Below the pieces are notes generated by a model, which saw only the letters and a list, made by a program, of their open reading frames with translations, ran no database searches and had not been told where the DNA came from. The position numbers were made by a program, and so were the translations under genes. This document shows positions 22,225-29,560 of a DNA stretch of 32,771 bases, in pieces. This DNA comes from JBEIFW01 sp046081125 (GTDB lineage Bacteria; Actinomycetota; Acidimicrobiia; Acidimicrobiales; Ilumatobacteraceae): the NCBI GenBank assembly GCA_046081125.1, contig JBJTVH010000117.1, forward strand, positions 1 through 32,771, read 5' to 3'. The stretch's first letter is position 1. The number at the start of each line of letters is the position of its first letter.

Positions 22225-23573
22225 GTCGTTCCTCCCGGGGTGACGACGACGCTGGTGAGTGTGCCCTCGGCGGTGCGGGTGTGCAGGGTCGTGCCGGCAG
22301 GGGCATCGCCGGGGCGCCGCACCAGGTCGCCAGCGCCGGTGCGGGTGATCGTCCAGCCCCGGGCGAGCAGCGTCGCCGGATCCGCTGAGCGCACCCGTGC
22401 GGCGAGCCCGTCGAGGGTGCGCGCCGTGGACCCGAGCCCTCGGTGCCCGGCGCGCGCCACCCGCGCCGAGGAGTCGTCGAGGCGGGCGGCGAGCCGGTCG
22501 AGCCGCGCCGCCGGCCGGTTCTGCAGGCGCCCGGCGGCGCCGTCGAGGCGGCGGTCCGCCTCGGTGACGGCCCGCGCCGTGCGTGCGTCGAGGCGCCGGG
22601 CGGCGTCGTGCGTCCGTCGCTCGGACCGCTCGACGACCCCGGCGGCGACCAGGTGCAGGGCGCTCGCCGCCGACTCGAGCCGATCGAGCGCCGCGCGGCG
22701 GCGGTTGACCAGCGCCGCTGCGCATGCCGTCGGGGTCTTGAGCGCCTGGTGGGCGACCTCGTCGGCGATCGACCGGTCGGTCTCGTGGCCGAGGCCCGTG
22801 AGCACCGGGATCGGGCAGCCGGCGACGGCGCGGGCGACGACCTCGGTGTCGAAGGTGGCGAGATCGGTGCGTGAGCCCCCACCGCGCACGAGCAGCACCA
22901 CGTCGAGCGCGAGGCGCCCGAGGTGCGCGACGCCGGCCGCGATCTCGTGCTCGGCGCCGGTGCCCTGCACCCGCACGTCGACCACCGTCAGCCGGAACCG
23001 CAGCCCGCTCGCGGCCAGCTCGTGCTCGAGGTCGTGCCACGCCGCAGAGCCCACCCGGGTGACGACCCCGAGCTGCACCGGAGCGGCGGGCAGGGCGAGC
23101 GCGGCCTGACGGGTGAGGGTGCCGTCGGCGGCGAGGGCCCGCAGCAACCGGTCCCGGTCGGCGGCGAGCTGGCCGAGGGTGAACAGCGTGTCGATGCCGA
23201 GCATCCGCAGGCGCAGCCGGCCGTGCGGGGCGTAGAAGTCGAGTTCGCCGAAGATCCGCACCGCAATGCCGTCGCCCATCCGCAGGCGGCGGCGGGCGAG
23301 TTCGGGCCGCAACCGGTCCATCACCCCGGCGAACAGCACCACGCCGATCGTTGCGAGCCCCCCGTCGTCGGTGCGCTCGACGAGGTCGAACCAGACGTGC
23401 CCACCGCGTTTCGCGTACCCGTGGACCTCGCCGCGGACCCAGACGCCCTCCGGAGCGGCCCGACGCAGCGCGTACGAGACCAGCGCCGCGAGTTCCGACA
23501 CCGTGTACGTCTCGTCGGCGTCGGTCCCGCCCGGCGACTCGTCGTCGGGCCCGAAGAGCCCAGGCTGGTCCAC
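22221..23573 (-). CDS. xseA: Exodeoxyribonuclease VII large subunit
   Basis: 450 residues from the start used. Catalytic subunit that degrades single-stranded DNA to acid-soluble oligonucleotides in repair. An OB-fold (YTVSELAALVSYALRR, VRGEVHGYAKRGGHVWFDLVE, VLFAGVMDRL) is followed by the nuclease core (VGVVTRVGSAAWHDLEHEL-like strand, LVRGGGSRTDLATFD, PVLTGLGHETDRSIADEVAHQALKTPTA) and a long Arg/Ala-rich coiled-coil tail. The frame allows ATG at 23606, but that start codon overlaps the ridA ATG. GTG at 23573 gives a normal N-terminus and lies just below a TACCGG element. Confidence 0.93.
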   Translation of the reverse strand: MDQPGLFGPDDESPGGTDADETYTVSELAALVSYALRRAAPEGVWVRGEVHGYAKRGGHVWFDLVERTDDGGLATIGVVLFAGVMDRLRPELARRRLRMGDGIAVRIFGELDFYAPHGRLRLRMLGIDTLFTLGQLAADRDRLLRALAADGTLTRQAALALPAAPVQLGVVTRVGSAAWHDLEHELAASGLRFRLTVVDVRVQGTGAEHEIAAGVAHLGRLALDVVLLVRGGGSRTDLATFDTEVVARAVAGCPIPVLTGLGHETDRSIADEVAHQALKTPTACAAALVNRRRAALDRLESAASALHLVAAGVVERSERRTHDAARRLDARTARAVTEADRRLDGAAGRLQNRPAARLDRLAARLDDSSARVARAGHRGLGSTARTLDGLAARVRSADPATLLARGWTITRTGAGDLVRRPGDAPAGTTLHTRTAEGTLTSVVVTPGGTT

Positions 23574-23586
23574 CGCCCCAGTCTGG

Positions 23587-23596
23587 CCGGTACGGT
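23587..23596. promoter_or_regulatory. Face-to-face -10 elements of xseA and ridA
   Basis: TACGGT on + (23591-23596) stands 8 nt before the ridA ATG. TACCGG on - (23592-23587) would start xseA transcripts a few nt before the GTG at 23573. The two boxes share the central TA step, so the promoters should compete. Confidence 0.4.
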
Positions 23597-23604
23597 CCCG
23601 GTCC

Positions 23605-23952
23605 ATGTCGAAACCCCTCGGTCCCTACACCCCGATCGTGCGCGCCGGCGACTGGATCATCGTGTCCGGGCAGCTCGGGCTGCGCGACGGCGTCCTCGCC
23701 GAGGGGGTGGCGGCTCAGACGAGCCAGGCGGTCGCGAACCTGACGGCGCTGCTCGCGTCGATGGGCGCCGAGCTGTCCGACGTTGCGAAGACGTTGTGCT
23801 TCCTCACCGACATCGGCACCTTCGCCACCTTCAACGAGGCCTACGTGGCCGGTTTCGGCGACCACCGTCCGGCGCGCTCGACGATCGGCGTGGCGGCCCT
23901 GCCCGGTGGTGCGGCCGTCGAGATCGAGGCCTGGGCCTACAAGCCGCTCTGA
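23605..23952 (+). CDS. ridA: RidA-family enamine/imine deaminase
   Basis: 115 residues. Trimeric YjgF/YER057c/UK114 fold that hydrolyses reactive 2-aminoacrylate-type enamines. Family blocks: GPYTPIVRAGDWIIVSGQLGL, QTSQAVANLTALLASMGAELSDVAKTLCFLTDI, and the C-terminal RSTIGVAALPGGAAVEIEAWAY, where the family usually has an Arg and Glu in the site. The longer frame upstream is antisense to xseA. The ATG at 23605 is preceded by TACGGT, suggesting a leaderless message. Confidence 0.92.
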   Translation: MSKPLGPYTPIVRAGDWIIVSGQLGLRDGVLAEGVAAQTSQAVANLTALLASMGAELSDVAKTLCFLTDIGTFATFNEAYVAGFGDHRPARSTIGVAALPGGAAVEIEAWAYKPL

Positions 23953-24004
23953 ACCCGGGCCGGCGGGCTCGCCCTGCGGCGGGTGGCGCCGCCGGGGTCC
24001 CTGG

Positions 24005-24010
24005 TACGGT
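24005..24010 (+). promoter_or_regulatory. -10 element for the small membrane protein
   Basis: TACGGT with 7 nt to the GTG at 24018. Confidence 0.5.
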
Positions 24011-24017
24011 GCCAGTC

Positions 24018-24170
24018 GTGGGTGTCGTGTTGATCGTCCTGGCCCTGCTGCTGCTCCCCGTGGCCGTCCTCGTCTCGGGGGCGGTCGCCTCGGGGATCCT
24101 CGGGACGCTGCTCACCAAGGACGCCGAGGCTCGCCACGACGGCAGCGAACTCGTCGACCTCAACCGCTGA
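24018..24170 (+). CDS. Small single-pass membrane protein (50 residues)
   Basis: Starts GTG at 24018 and reads one long hydrophobic helix (about residues 2-34: VLIVLALLLLPVAVLVSG, then AVASGILGTLL), followed by a short charged tail with DAEARHDGSELVDLN. Function unknown. Evidence that it is real: a TANNNT box at the same 7-nt spacing as its neighbours, strong hydrophobic-then-polar architecture, and a clean stop before the next gene's own promoter. It lies within a larger frame that is antisense to xseA upstream, so automatic callers may miss it or misplace its start. Confidence 0.65.
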   Translation: MGVVLIVLALLLLPVAVLVSGAVASGILGTLLTKDAEARHDGSELVDLNR

Positions 24171-24186
24171 CCGACGCCGGCGCGCC

Positions 24187-24192
24187 TACCGT
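24187..24192 (+). promoter_or_regulatory. -10 element for the amidohydrolase
   Basis: TACCGT with 7 nt to the ATG at 24200, only 17 bp after the stop of the small membrane protein. Confidence 0.5.
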
Positions 24193-24199
24193 CGGGCCC

Positions 24200-25576
24200 A
24201 TGGCCCCGATCGCTGACCTGTTGATCCACGACGCCGCCCTCGTCGCCACCGTCGATGCGGAGCGGCGCGAGTTGCCCGGGGGTTGGGTGGCGATCACCGG
24301 TGGGCTCGTGAGCGGGGTCGGGTCGGCCGGGGATCCGGCACCGCCGGCCGATCGGCGGCTCGACGCCCGGGGGTGTCTCGTGACACCGGGGCTCGTCAAC
24401 ACCCACCACCACCTGTACCAGAACCTCACCCGGGCCTACCCGCCCATGACGGCGGCCCCGCTGTTCGGGTGGCTGCAGTCGCTCTACCCGTTGTGGCGCA
24501 ACCTCGACACCGAGGGCGCCTACCTGTCCGCGTGGGTCGGGCTCGCCGAGCTCGCACTGTCGGGGTGCACCACGTCGACCGACCACCTCTACCTGCACCC
24601 GCGCGGCGCCGGCGACCTGCTCGGAGCCGAGATCGACGCGGCGCGTGACCTCGGCATGCGGTTCCACCCGACCCGGGGTTCGATGTCGTTGTCGGAGAAG
24701 GACGGCGGGCTGCCGCCCGACGACGTGGTGCAGGACGATGACACGATCCTGGCCGAGTGCGAGGCGGCCGTCGCCCGGCACCACGACCGGTCGCACGGGG
24801 CGATGGTGCGCATCGCGCTCGCGCCCTGCAGCCCGTTCTCGGTCACCGAGTCGTTGATGGCCCGCACGGCCGAGCTCGCCGAACGGCTCGACGTGCGGCT
24901 CCACACCCACACCGCCGAGAACGCCGAGGACGTGTCGTTCTCGCTCGAGCGGTTCGGCTGCCGGCCGGTGGAGTACCTGCGCCGGACCGGCTGGTGCACA
25001 GGTCGCACCTGGGTCGCGCACTTCGTGATGCCCGGCGCCGACGAGATCGCCGTGCTCGGGGCCGTCGGGGCCGGTGCGGCGCACTGCCCGAGCTCGAATC
25101 TCATCCTGTCGTCCGGGATCGCGCCGGTCACCGCGATGCGAGCCGCCGGGATGCACGTGGGGCTCGGGGTCGACGGCTCGTCGTCGGCCGATGCGGGGAG
25201 CCTGTGGCTGGAGGCCCGCCAGGCGATGCTGCTCGCCAAGTTGCGCGACGGTGCTGCGGCGGGCACGGCCCGGATGGCTCTCGAGCTGGCGACCCGGGGC
25301 GGTGCGGGCTGTCTCGGTCGCCTCGGCGAGCTCGGGGAGTTGTCGGTCGGTGCGTTGGGTGACGTCGCGGTGTGGTCGCTCGACGGGGTGCGCTTCGCCG
25401 GCGCGCTCGTCGATCCGATCGAGGCGTGGCTGCGGTGCGGGCCGGTGTCGGCCCGCGACGTGGTGGTGGCGGGCCGACCGGTGGTCGCCGGCGGCGAGTT
25501 GGTCAGCCCACGCGTGACCGAGATCCTTGCGGCCCATCGCGCTGCGGCGGCCGCGATGCAGCGCTTGTCGGCCTGA
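24200..25576 (+). CDS. 8-oxoguanine deaminase-like amidohydrolase
   Basis: 458 residues, TIM-barrel metal-dependent deaminase of the cytosine-deaminase-like group. The HxH metal ligands are H69 and H71 in NTHHHLYQNLTRAYP, followed by H237 and E240 (HTHTAENAED), H274 (VAHFV) and D325 (GVDGSSSADAG). The HHHLYQNLTRA and ALAPCSPFSVT blocks are characteristic of 8-oxoguanine deaminases (converting 8-oxoguanine to urate) and the related hydroxydechloroatrazine ethylaminohydrolase annotation. A guanine or other purine deaminase is the alternative. ATG at 24200 with TACCGT at 7 nt. Its stop lies in a palindrome shared with the converging gene. Confidence 0.88.
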   Translation: MAPIADLLIHDAALVATVDAERRELPGGWVAITGGLVSGVGSAGDPAPPADRRLDARGCLVTPGLVNTHHHLYQNLTRAYPPMTAAPLFGWLQSLYPLWRNLDTEGAYLSAWVGLAELALSGCTTSTDHLYLHPRGAGDLLGAEIDAARDLGMRFHPTRGSMSLSEKDGGLPPDDVVQDDDTILAECEAAVARHHDRSHGAMVRIALAPCSPFSVTESLMARTAELAERLDVRLHTHTAENAEDVSFSLERFGCRPVEYLRRTGWCTGRTWVAHFVMPGADEIAVLGAVGAGAAHCPSSNLILSSGIAPVTAMRAAGMHVGLGVDGSSSADAGSLWLEARQAMLLAKLRDGAAAGTARMALELATRGGAGCLGRLGELGELSVGALGDVAVWSLDGVRFAGALVDPIEAWLRCGPVSARDVVVAGRPVVAGGELVSPRVTEILAAHRAAAAAMQRLSA

Positions 25577-25582
25577 GCTCAG
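25573..25582. repeat. Palindrome holding both convergent stop codons
   Basis: CTGAGCTCAG is a perfect 10-bp palindrome in which TGA on + (25574-25576) ends the amidohydrolase and TGA on - (25581-25579) ends the aldolase-like gene. Only 2 bp separate the genes, so no room remains for separate terminators. Confidence 0.6.
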
Positions 25583-26388
25583 TCGAGCAGGTCGGGCTCG
25601 AGGCGCACGATCTCGTCCCACAGCGGCTGGAAGTTGAACCAGCCGGCGAACGGCCCGGACGTGCTGTCCCGGGTGGACGCCGCCCACTCCGCGGGGATCA
25701 GCAGCGGGGTGCCGGCGGCCTCGGCGAGCAACTGCGCCTGGCAGGTGCGCTCCATCGTGACGAACCACCACGCGGCCTCGTCGACGGTGCGCCCGACGGT
25801 GACGTTGCCGTGGTTGCGATGGATGACGGCCTTGTGGTCGCAGAGCGCGGTGGCGAGCGCCTTGCCGATCGCCTCGTCGAGCGCGACCAACCCGCCCGCC
25901 TCGGCGCACACGGCGTGGTCCTCGTAGAACGCGCAGGCGTCCTGGGTGATCGGATCGAGCGTGCGGCCCAACGCCGACCACGCCTTGCCGTAGATCGAGT
26001 GCGCGTGGCACGCGGCCACGACGTCGGGGCGGGCGGCGTGGATCGCCGAGTGGATCACGAACGCCGCCCGGTTGACCGGCTTGCGGCCGATCACGACCTC
26101 GCCCTGGTGGTTCACGAGGATGAGGTCCGACACCTTGATGTGGCGGAAGCTCATGCCGAACGGGTTCACCCAGAAGTGGTCGGGGAACTCCGGATCCCGG
26201 GCCGTGATGTGGCCGGCCACCCCCTCGCCGAAACCGAAGCGCCCGAACAGCCGGAACGCACCGGCGAGGCGCTCGAGCCGATGGCGGCGCTCGTCGGCGA
26301 CCAATGCGAAGGTGGGCGGGGTGGGCATCTCCAGGGTGGCCTGGTCCTGGACCCGGCGCAGTGCCGCAGCGTCGATCGAGATCGTCAT
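25579..26388 (-). CDS. Class II aldolase/adducin-family protein
   Basis: 269 residues. Zn-dependent fold of fuculose-1-phosphate aldolases and decarboxylases. Seen: ERLAGAFRLFGRFGFGEGVAGHITARDP at the N-terminus, FWVNPFGMSF, and the metal histidines in CHAHSIYGKAWS (HxH) and RNHGNVTVGRTVDEA (H). The acidic first metal-site residue is not obvious. The substrate is unknown; many annotated members are adducin-like with undefined reactions. The ATG at 26388 overlaps the stop of the upstream membrane protein (ATGA) and also has TACGCT 6 nt upstream. Confidence 0.88.
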   Translation of the reverse strand: MTISIDAAALRRVQDQATLEMPTPPTFALVADERRHRLERLAGAFRLFGRFGFGEGVAGHITARDPEFPDHFWVNPFGMSFRHIKVSDLILVNHQGEVVIGRKPVNRAAFVIHSAIHAARPDVVAACHAHSIYGKAWSALGRTLDPITQDACAFYEDHAVCAEAGGLVALDEAIGKALATALCDHKAVIHRNHGNVTVGRTVDEAAWWFVTMERTCQAQLLAEAAGTPLLIPAEWAASTRDSTSGPFAGWFNFQPLWDEIVRLEPDLLD

Positions 26389-27104
26389 GACGGCAGCGTA
26401 CGCCCGCTCACGACCTGGGGGTCGCCGACGGCCTCGAGGGCGGCGACCACGTCGGCAGGGAGCACGATCGGCACCGGGGCGCCCTCGACGTCGACGGCGT
26501 CGACGCGCACGAGGGTGCCGCCTTCGGCGCCGGCGGTGACGGTGAGCGTGACGGTCTCGGCCGCCTTGGTCACACCGGCGAGCGTCTCTTCGATGGTCCG
26601 CAGGAGGCGGACCGCGTCGCTCGGATCGGTGATCGGGGGCAGGTCCCAGCGAAGCTCGACGTGGATGCCGCTGGTTTCGTGGGCGGCGACCACCGCCACC
26701 CGGACGGCGGCTTCGAGCCCGTCGGGGGCTTCGTCGAGCGGGGAGGGTGCACCCGGGAACGGGGCGACGTCGTGGTTCCAGGTGCGCCGGGCGCGCGCCT
26801 GCTCGAGGGCCCACAGGAGCCGGTCGGCGCTCTCTCGGCGGGCCTGGGCGACGAGGGCCTCGTGGACCTCGCGCTGCAGCCCGGACGCTTCGGCAGCGCG
26901 AGCGGCCGCTTGGGCCGCGACGACTTCGCCGCGCGCCGCTTCCAAGGCCCGCCGGGTGTCGGCGAGTTCGTTGATCTCGTCGAGCCGAGCCGCCTCCGAG
27001 GTGCCGAGCGCACGCAGGAGGCGCCGCCGGTCGGTGCCGACCCGCAGCACCACGACGACGAGGACCGTCGTCACCACGACGAGCACGGCGACGGGGAGGC
27101 TCAC
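26385..27104 (-). CDS. Membrane coiled-coil protein with degenerate kinase-like ATPase domain
   Basis: 239 residues. One N-terminal membrane helix (about 3-21), then a charged Ala/Glu/Arg coiled coil (about 35-100). The C-terminal segment reads VRLLRTIEETLAGVTKAAETVTLTVTAG (166-192, split here by eye into helix and strand). This resembles the N-box region of HisKA_3-type sensor kinase ATPase domains, where E-x2-x-N-x2-K-H is expected; the Asn is Val here, so ATP use is doubtful. No phospho-acceptor His motif is evident. GTG at 27104 with TACCGT at exactly 7 nt. Coupled by ATGA to the class II aldolase gene. Function unknown. Confidence 0.65.
   Translation of the reverse strand: MSLPVAVLVVVTTVLVVVVLRVGTDRRRLLRALGTSEAARLDEINELADTRRALEAARGEVVAAQAAARAAEASGLQREVHEALVAQARRESADRLLWALEQARARRTWNHDVAPFPGAPSPLDEAPDGLEAAVRVAVVAAHETSGIHVELRWDLPPITDPSDAVRLLRTIEETLAGVTKAAETVTLTVTAGAEGGTLVRVDAVDVEGAPVPIVLPADVVAALEAVGDPQVVSGRTLPS
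26395..26400 (-). promoter_or_regulatory. -10 element for the aldolase-like gene
   Basis: TACGCT with 6 nt to the ATG at 26388, inside the 3' end of the coupled upstream gene. Confidence 0.4.
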
Positions 27105-27111
27105 CGGGCGA

Positions 27112-27117
27112 ACGGTA
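27112..27117 (-). promoter_or_regulatory. -10 element for the kinase-like membrane protein
   Basis: TACCGT with 7 nt to the GTG at 27104; it fixes the start in a frame that is open for another 1.5 kb upstream. Confidence 0.55.
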
Positions 27118-27148
27118 GCGAGCCGGCCTCTCGCAGTGGGGATCGGGC

Positions 27149-28537
27149 TCAGCGCCGGCGCAGCGGCGCACCCTTGCCGGCCGGCACGGGGGCGCCGTTC
27201 GGGCCGGCCAGCGCGACCTGGTCGCGGCCAGCGGCCTTCGCGTTGTAGAGCGCCCGGTCGGCCATGGCGATCAGGGGCTGCACGCCATCGGCGTGATCGG
27301 GCCCGATCGCGATCCCGATCGAGCACGACTGGTACCAGCCCTCGGGCAGGAACTCGCCGCAGGCGATCGGGATGCCCTGGCGCAACCGGCGCGACAGCGC
27401 CTGGGCACCGGCGGCGTCGGTATCGGGGCACACGATGAGGAACTCCTCGCCACCCCACCGGGCTGCGGTGTCGTACCCGCGCACGGCCTCGGCGATCGTG
27501 CGGGCGACCGCCTTGAGCACCTCGTCGCCGACGCCGTGACCGAGGCTGTCGTTGACCTTCTTGAAGTGGTCGAGGTCGACGATCAGCACCGCCATCTGCC
27601 CACGCTTGCGCTCGGTCCAGTTCCACGCCTGGGCGAGGGCCCGAGAGGCCCGCCGCCGGTTGCCGATCCCGGTGAGGGGGTCGGTCTCGGCTTCCTCCTG
27701 GAGTTTGCGGCTGCGGTCGATCCGCGCCAGCGCCGACTGCAGCGCGGCGGCGACCTCTTCGGCTCGGGCCTCGTCGTCGGCGCTCGGGTTCGACGTGAGG
27801 CGGAGGGCGAACTCGACGCGGATCCGGCCGGCGTCGACCTCCTTGAGGAGCTGGCACGGGGTGTCCTCGACGCCGGACTGGACGTCCACCGGACCCGCGA
27901 GCCGGTTGTCCTCGAGGCGCAGTGCCGCGCCGACGGTCTTGGGGAGCGCGGCCATGGCAGCCACGAGATCGACGAGCTCGAGCTCGCCGTAGGTCTCGTC
28001 GAGCGACGCGGCGAGTTCCATCACCCGGGCGAGCGCCGCTTTGCGGCGCAACCGTTCGGCTTCGAACTGGGCGCCGAAGCTGGCGCCGAGCAGCTCGCAC
28101 GACTGGGGCACGAGCCGGGCCTCGACGAGCGGGGTGGGGAGACCTTGGACGGCGAGGTACCCCACGGTGACCCCGTCGACCACGAGCGGGGCACCGGCCA
28201 TCGCGCCGACAGCGACCGGGGCGCCGGCGAGGGCGGCGGCCATCAGCGCGTCGTCCTCCGCCGGGTCGAGCACGCCCGACGACGCCCGCAGCGCCGGGAG
28301 GTCGTCGGATTCCACGCGGATGGCGCAGCGCTCCATGGGTGCGAACTGGCTGAGCACCTGGACGAGGGCGTTGACGTAGGTCGGCAGGTCGAGGCGCGCC
28401 GTGCCGAGCTTGGACAGCTCGAGCATGCACGACGTCGTCAGCAGCGCCGTGAGCATCGGGACGTGCGCACCGGCCGGGTCGCGCAGCTCGGCGAGCAGCT
28501 TGCCCTGGTTGCGTTCGAGGCTGGCGATGCCGTTCAT
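27149..28537 (-). CDS. GAF-like/GGDEF diguanylate cyclase
   Basis: 462 residues, no membrane helices. The N-terminal part (about 40-275) looks like one or two GAF-type sensor domains (APLVVDGVTVGYLAVQGLP is a typical GAF strand pair), then a linker helix (255-283) and a full GGDEF domain: DPLTGIGNRRR, VDLDHFKKVND, GGEEF at 362-366 and the inhibitory RGYD at 353-356. Active c-di-GMP synthesis with product inhibition is expected. Its ATG overlaps the HDOD gene's stop (ATGA), so the two are made together. The C-terminal 20 residues are a basic Pro/Arg tail. Confidence 0.92.
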   Translation of the reverse strand: MNGIASLERNQGKLLAELRDPAGAHVPMLTALLTTSCMLELSKLGTARLDLPTYVNALVQVLSQFAPMERCAIRVESDDLPALRASSGVLDPAEDDALMAAALAGAPVAVGAMAGAPLVVDGVTVGYLAVQGLPTPLVEARLVPQSCELLGASFGAQFEAERLRRKAALARVMELAASLDETYGELELVDLVAAMAALPKTVGAALRLEDNRLAGPVDVQSGVEDTPCQLLKEVDAGRIRVEFALRLTSNPSADDEARAEEVAAALQSALARIDRSRKLQEEAETDPLTGIGNRRRASRALAQAWNWTERKRGQMAVLIVDLDHFKKVNDSLGHGVGDEVLKAVARTIAEAVRGYDTAARWGGEEFLIVCPDTDAAGAQALSRRLRQGIPIACGEFLPEGWYQSCSIGIAIGPDHADGVQPLIAMADRALYNAKAAGRDQVALAGPNGAPVPAGKGAPLRRR

Positions 28538-29370
28538 CGCAGGTCCCGCAGGAACGTGGCGGCGGCGTAGACCTCGCGCTCGATGTCGGTGAGCACCAGC
28601 GACGGTCGTTCGTGGAGATCGAGTAGCGCGAGCGCATCGACGGGGTCGAGTTCGCGCTCGCGGGGTGTGCCGTCGTCGAGCGTGGACGCCAGGGCATGGG
28701 CGGCGGCCAGCAAGCGGGAGGTCGTGTCGGGCAACACGTCGGGCGACGGGATGTGGTGGAGCCGCACGGCGTTCACGAACCGCTCCGGCAGGTTCCAGCG
28801 GTCGATGAGGTCGGCCCCGAGCCGGACGTGGTCCGTACCGAACGCCGCCTGTTCGAGTTCGCAGACCCCGCCCCGCTGCCGGCGGGTCGCGGCCTGCTCC
28901 GACACGGTCGCGAACCGCTCCGGATCACGCTGGTGCAGCAGCAACGACCCGAGATCGTGCAGGAGGCCGAGGCTGAACAGCTCGTCGGCCGGCCCGCCGA
29001 TGCGCCGGGCCAGGTTCGCCCCGGCGATCGCCGTGGTGACGGCGTGGGCCCAGAACCCTTCGGGCGCGTCGGTGTCGGTCGTGCCGAACACGAGCGACGC
29101 CGTGCCGCTGGCGGCCAGCGACCCCACGCTCTTCGACCCGAGCAGCACGACCGCCTGGCGGGCGCTGGTCACCCGCCGGCCGAGGCCGAGGTGGGGTGCG
29201 TTGGCCAGCCGCAACACCGTCGCCGACATCGCCGGGTCGAACTCGACGAGCCGGGCGATGCGCGACGCCGAGGCGTCCGGCTGGTCGACGAGGCGCACGA
29301 CCGCCATCGCCGTGGTCGGTTGTACCGGCAACCGGACGCCGACCACGTCCGGGTTGAGCGTCCGGTTCAT
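28534..29370 (-). CDS. HDOD-domain signalling protein
   Basis: 278 residues. The HDOD fold, related to HD hydrolases, usually acts as a non-catalytic output or scaffold in signalling. Seen: RLPVQPTTAMAVVRLVDQ (14-30), LARLVEFDPAMSATVLRLAN-type helix (39-57), GLLHDLGSLLL with H138-D139, and AFGTDHVRLGADLIDRWNLPERFVNAVRLHH (177-206). ATG at 29370 is chosen over an upstream GTG because AGGAG stands 6 nt before it. First gene of a coupled pair with the GGEEF cyclase, suggesting the two proteins work on the same input. Confidence 0.9.
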   Translation of the reverse strand: MNRTLNPDVVGVRLPVQPTTAMAVVRLVDQPDASASRIARLVEFDPAMSATVLRLANAPHLGLGRRVTSARQAVVLLGSKSVGSLAASGTASLVFGTTDTDAPEGFWAHAVTTAIAGANLARRIGGPADELFSLGLLHDLGSLLLHQRDPERFATVSEQAATRRQRGGVCELEQAAFGTDHVRLGADLIDRWNLPERFVNAVRLHHIPSPDVLPDTTSRLLAAAHALASTLDDGTPRERELDPVDALALLDLHERPSLVLTDIEREVYAAATFLRDLR

Positions 29371-29518
29371 CTCCGGCTCCTGATCACCGACGATCCATCC
29401 CACCGCTGTGCCACGAGTTCCTCATCGGTCGGACCGGGCGCAGGCTGAGCTTTGGAGGCGAAGTTGACACAAGTCCCCCTCGGCCGGCGCCGATAGGGAC
29501 CTGACGCCCGCAGGCGCC

Positions 29519-29560
29519 GAGCCCCGGTGGCCGGGCGCCGCGGCCGGGATCCGGGGGCTC
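29519..29560 (-). terminator. GC hairpin at the end of the acyl-CoA dehydrogenase gene
   Basis: Arms GAGCCCC (29519-29525) and GGGGCTC (29554-29560) with further GG/CC pairing inside overlap the stop codon of the dehydrogenase. There is no T-run. The rest of the 188-bp gap (29371-29518) contains no gene that I can support. Confidence 0.4.

Noticed and set aside
29464..29497. TTGACA on + at 29464-29469 and a GCCGATAG (flagellar-sigma-like -10) at 29489-29496
   Set aside because: Spacing from TTGACA to any -10 is too long (about 22 nt), and neither element points at a gene on that strand: it would run antisense into the acyl-CoA dehydrogenase. The HDOD gene lies the other way.
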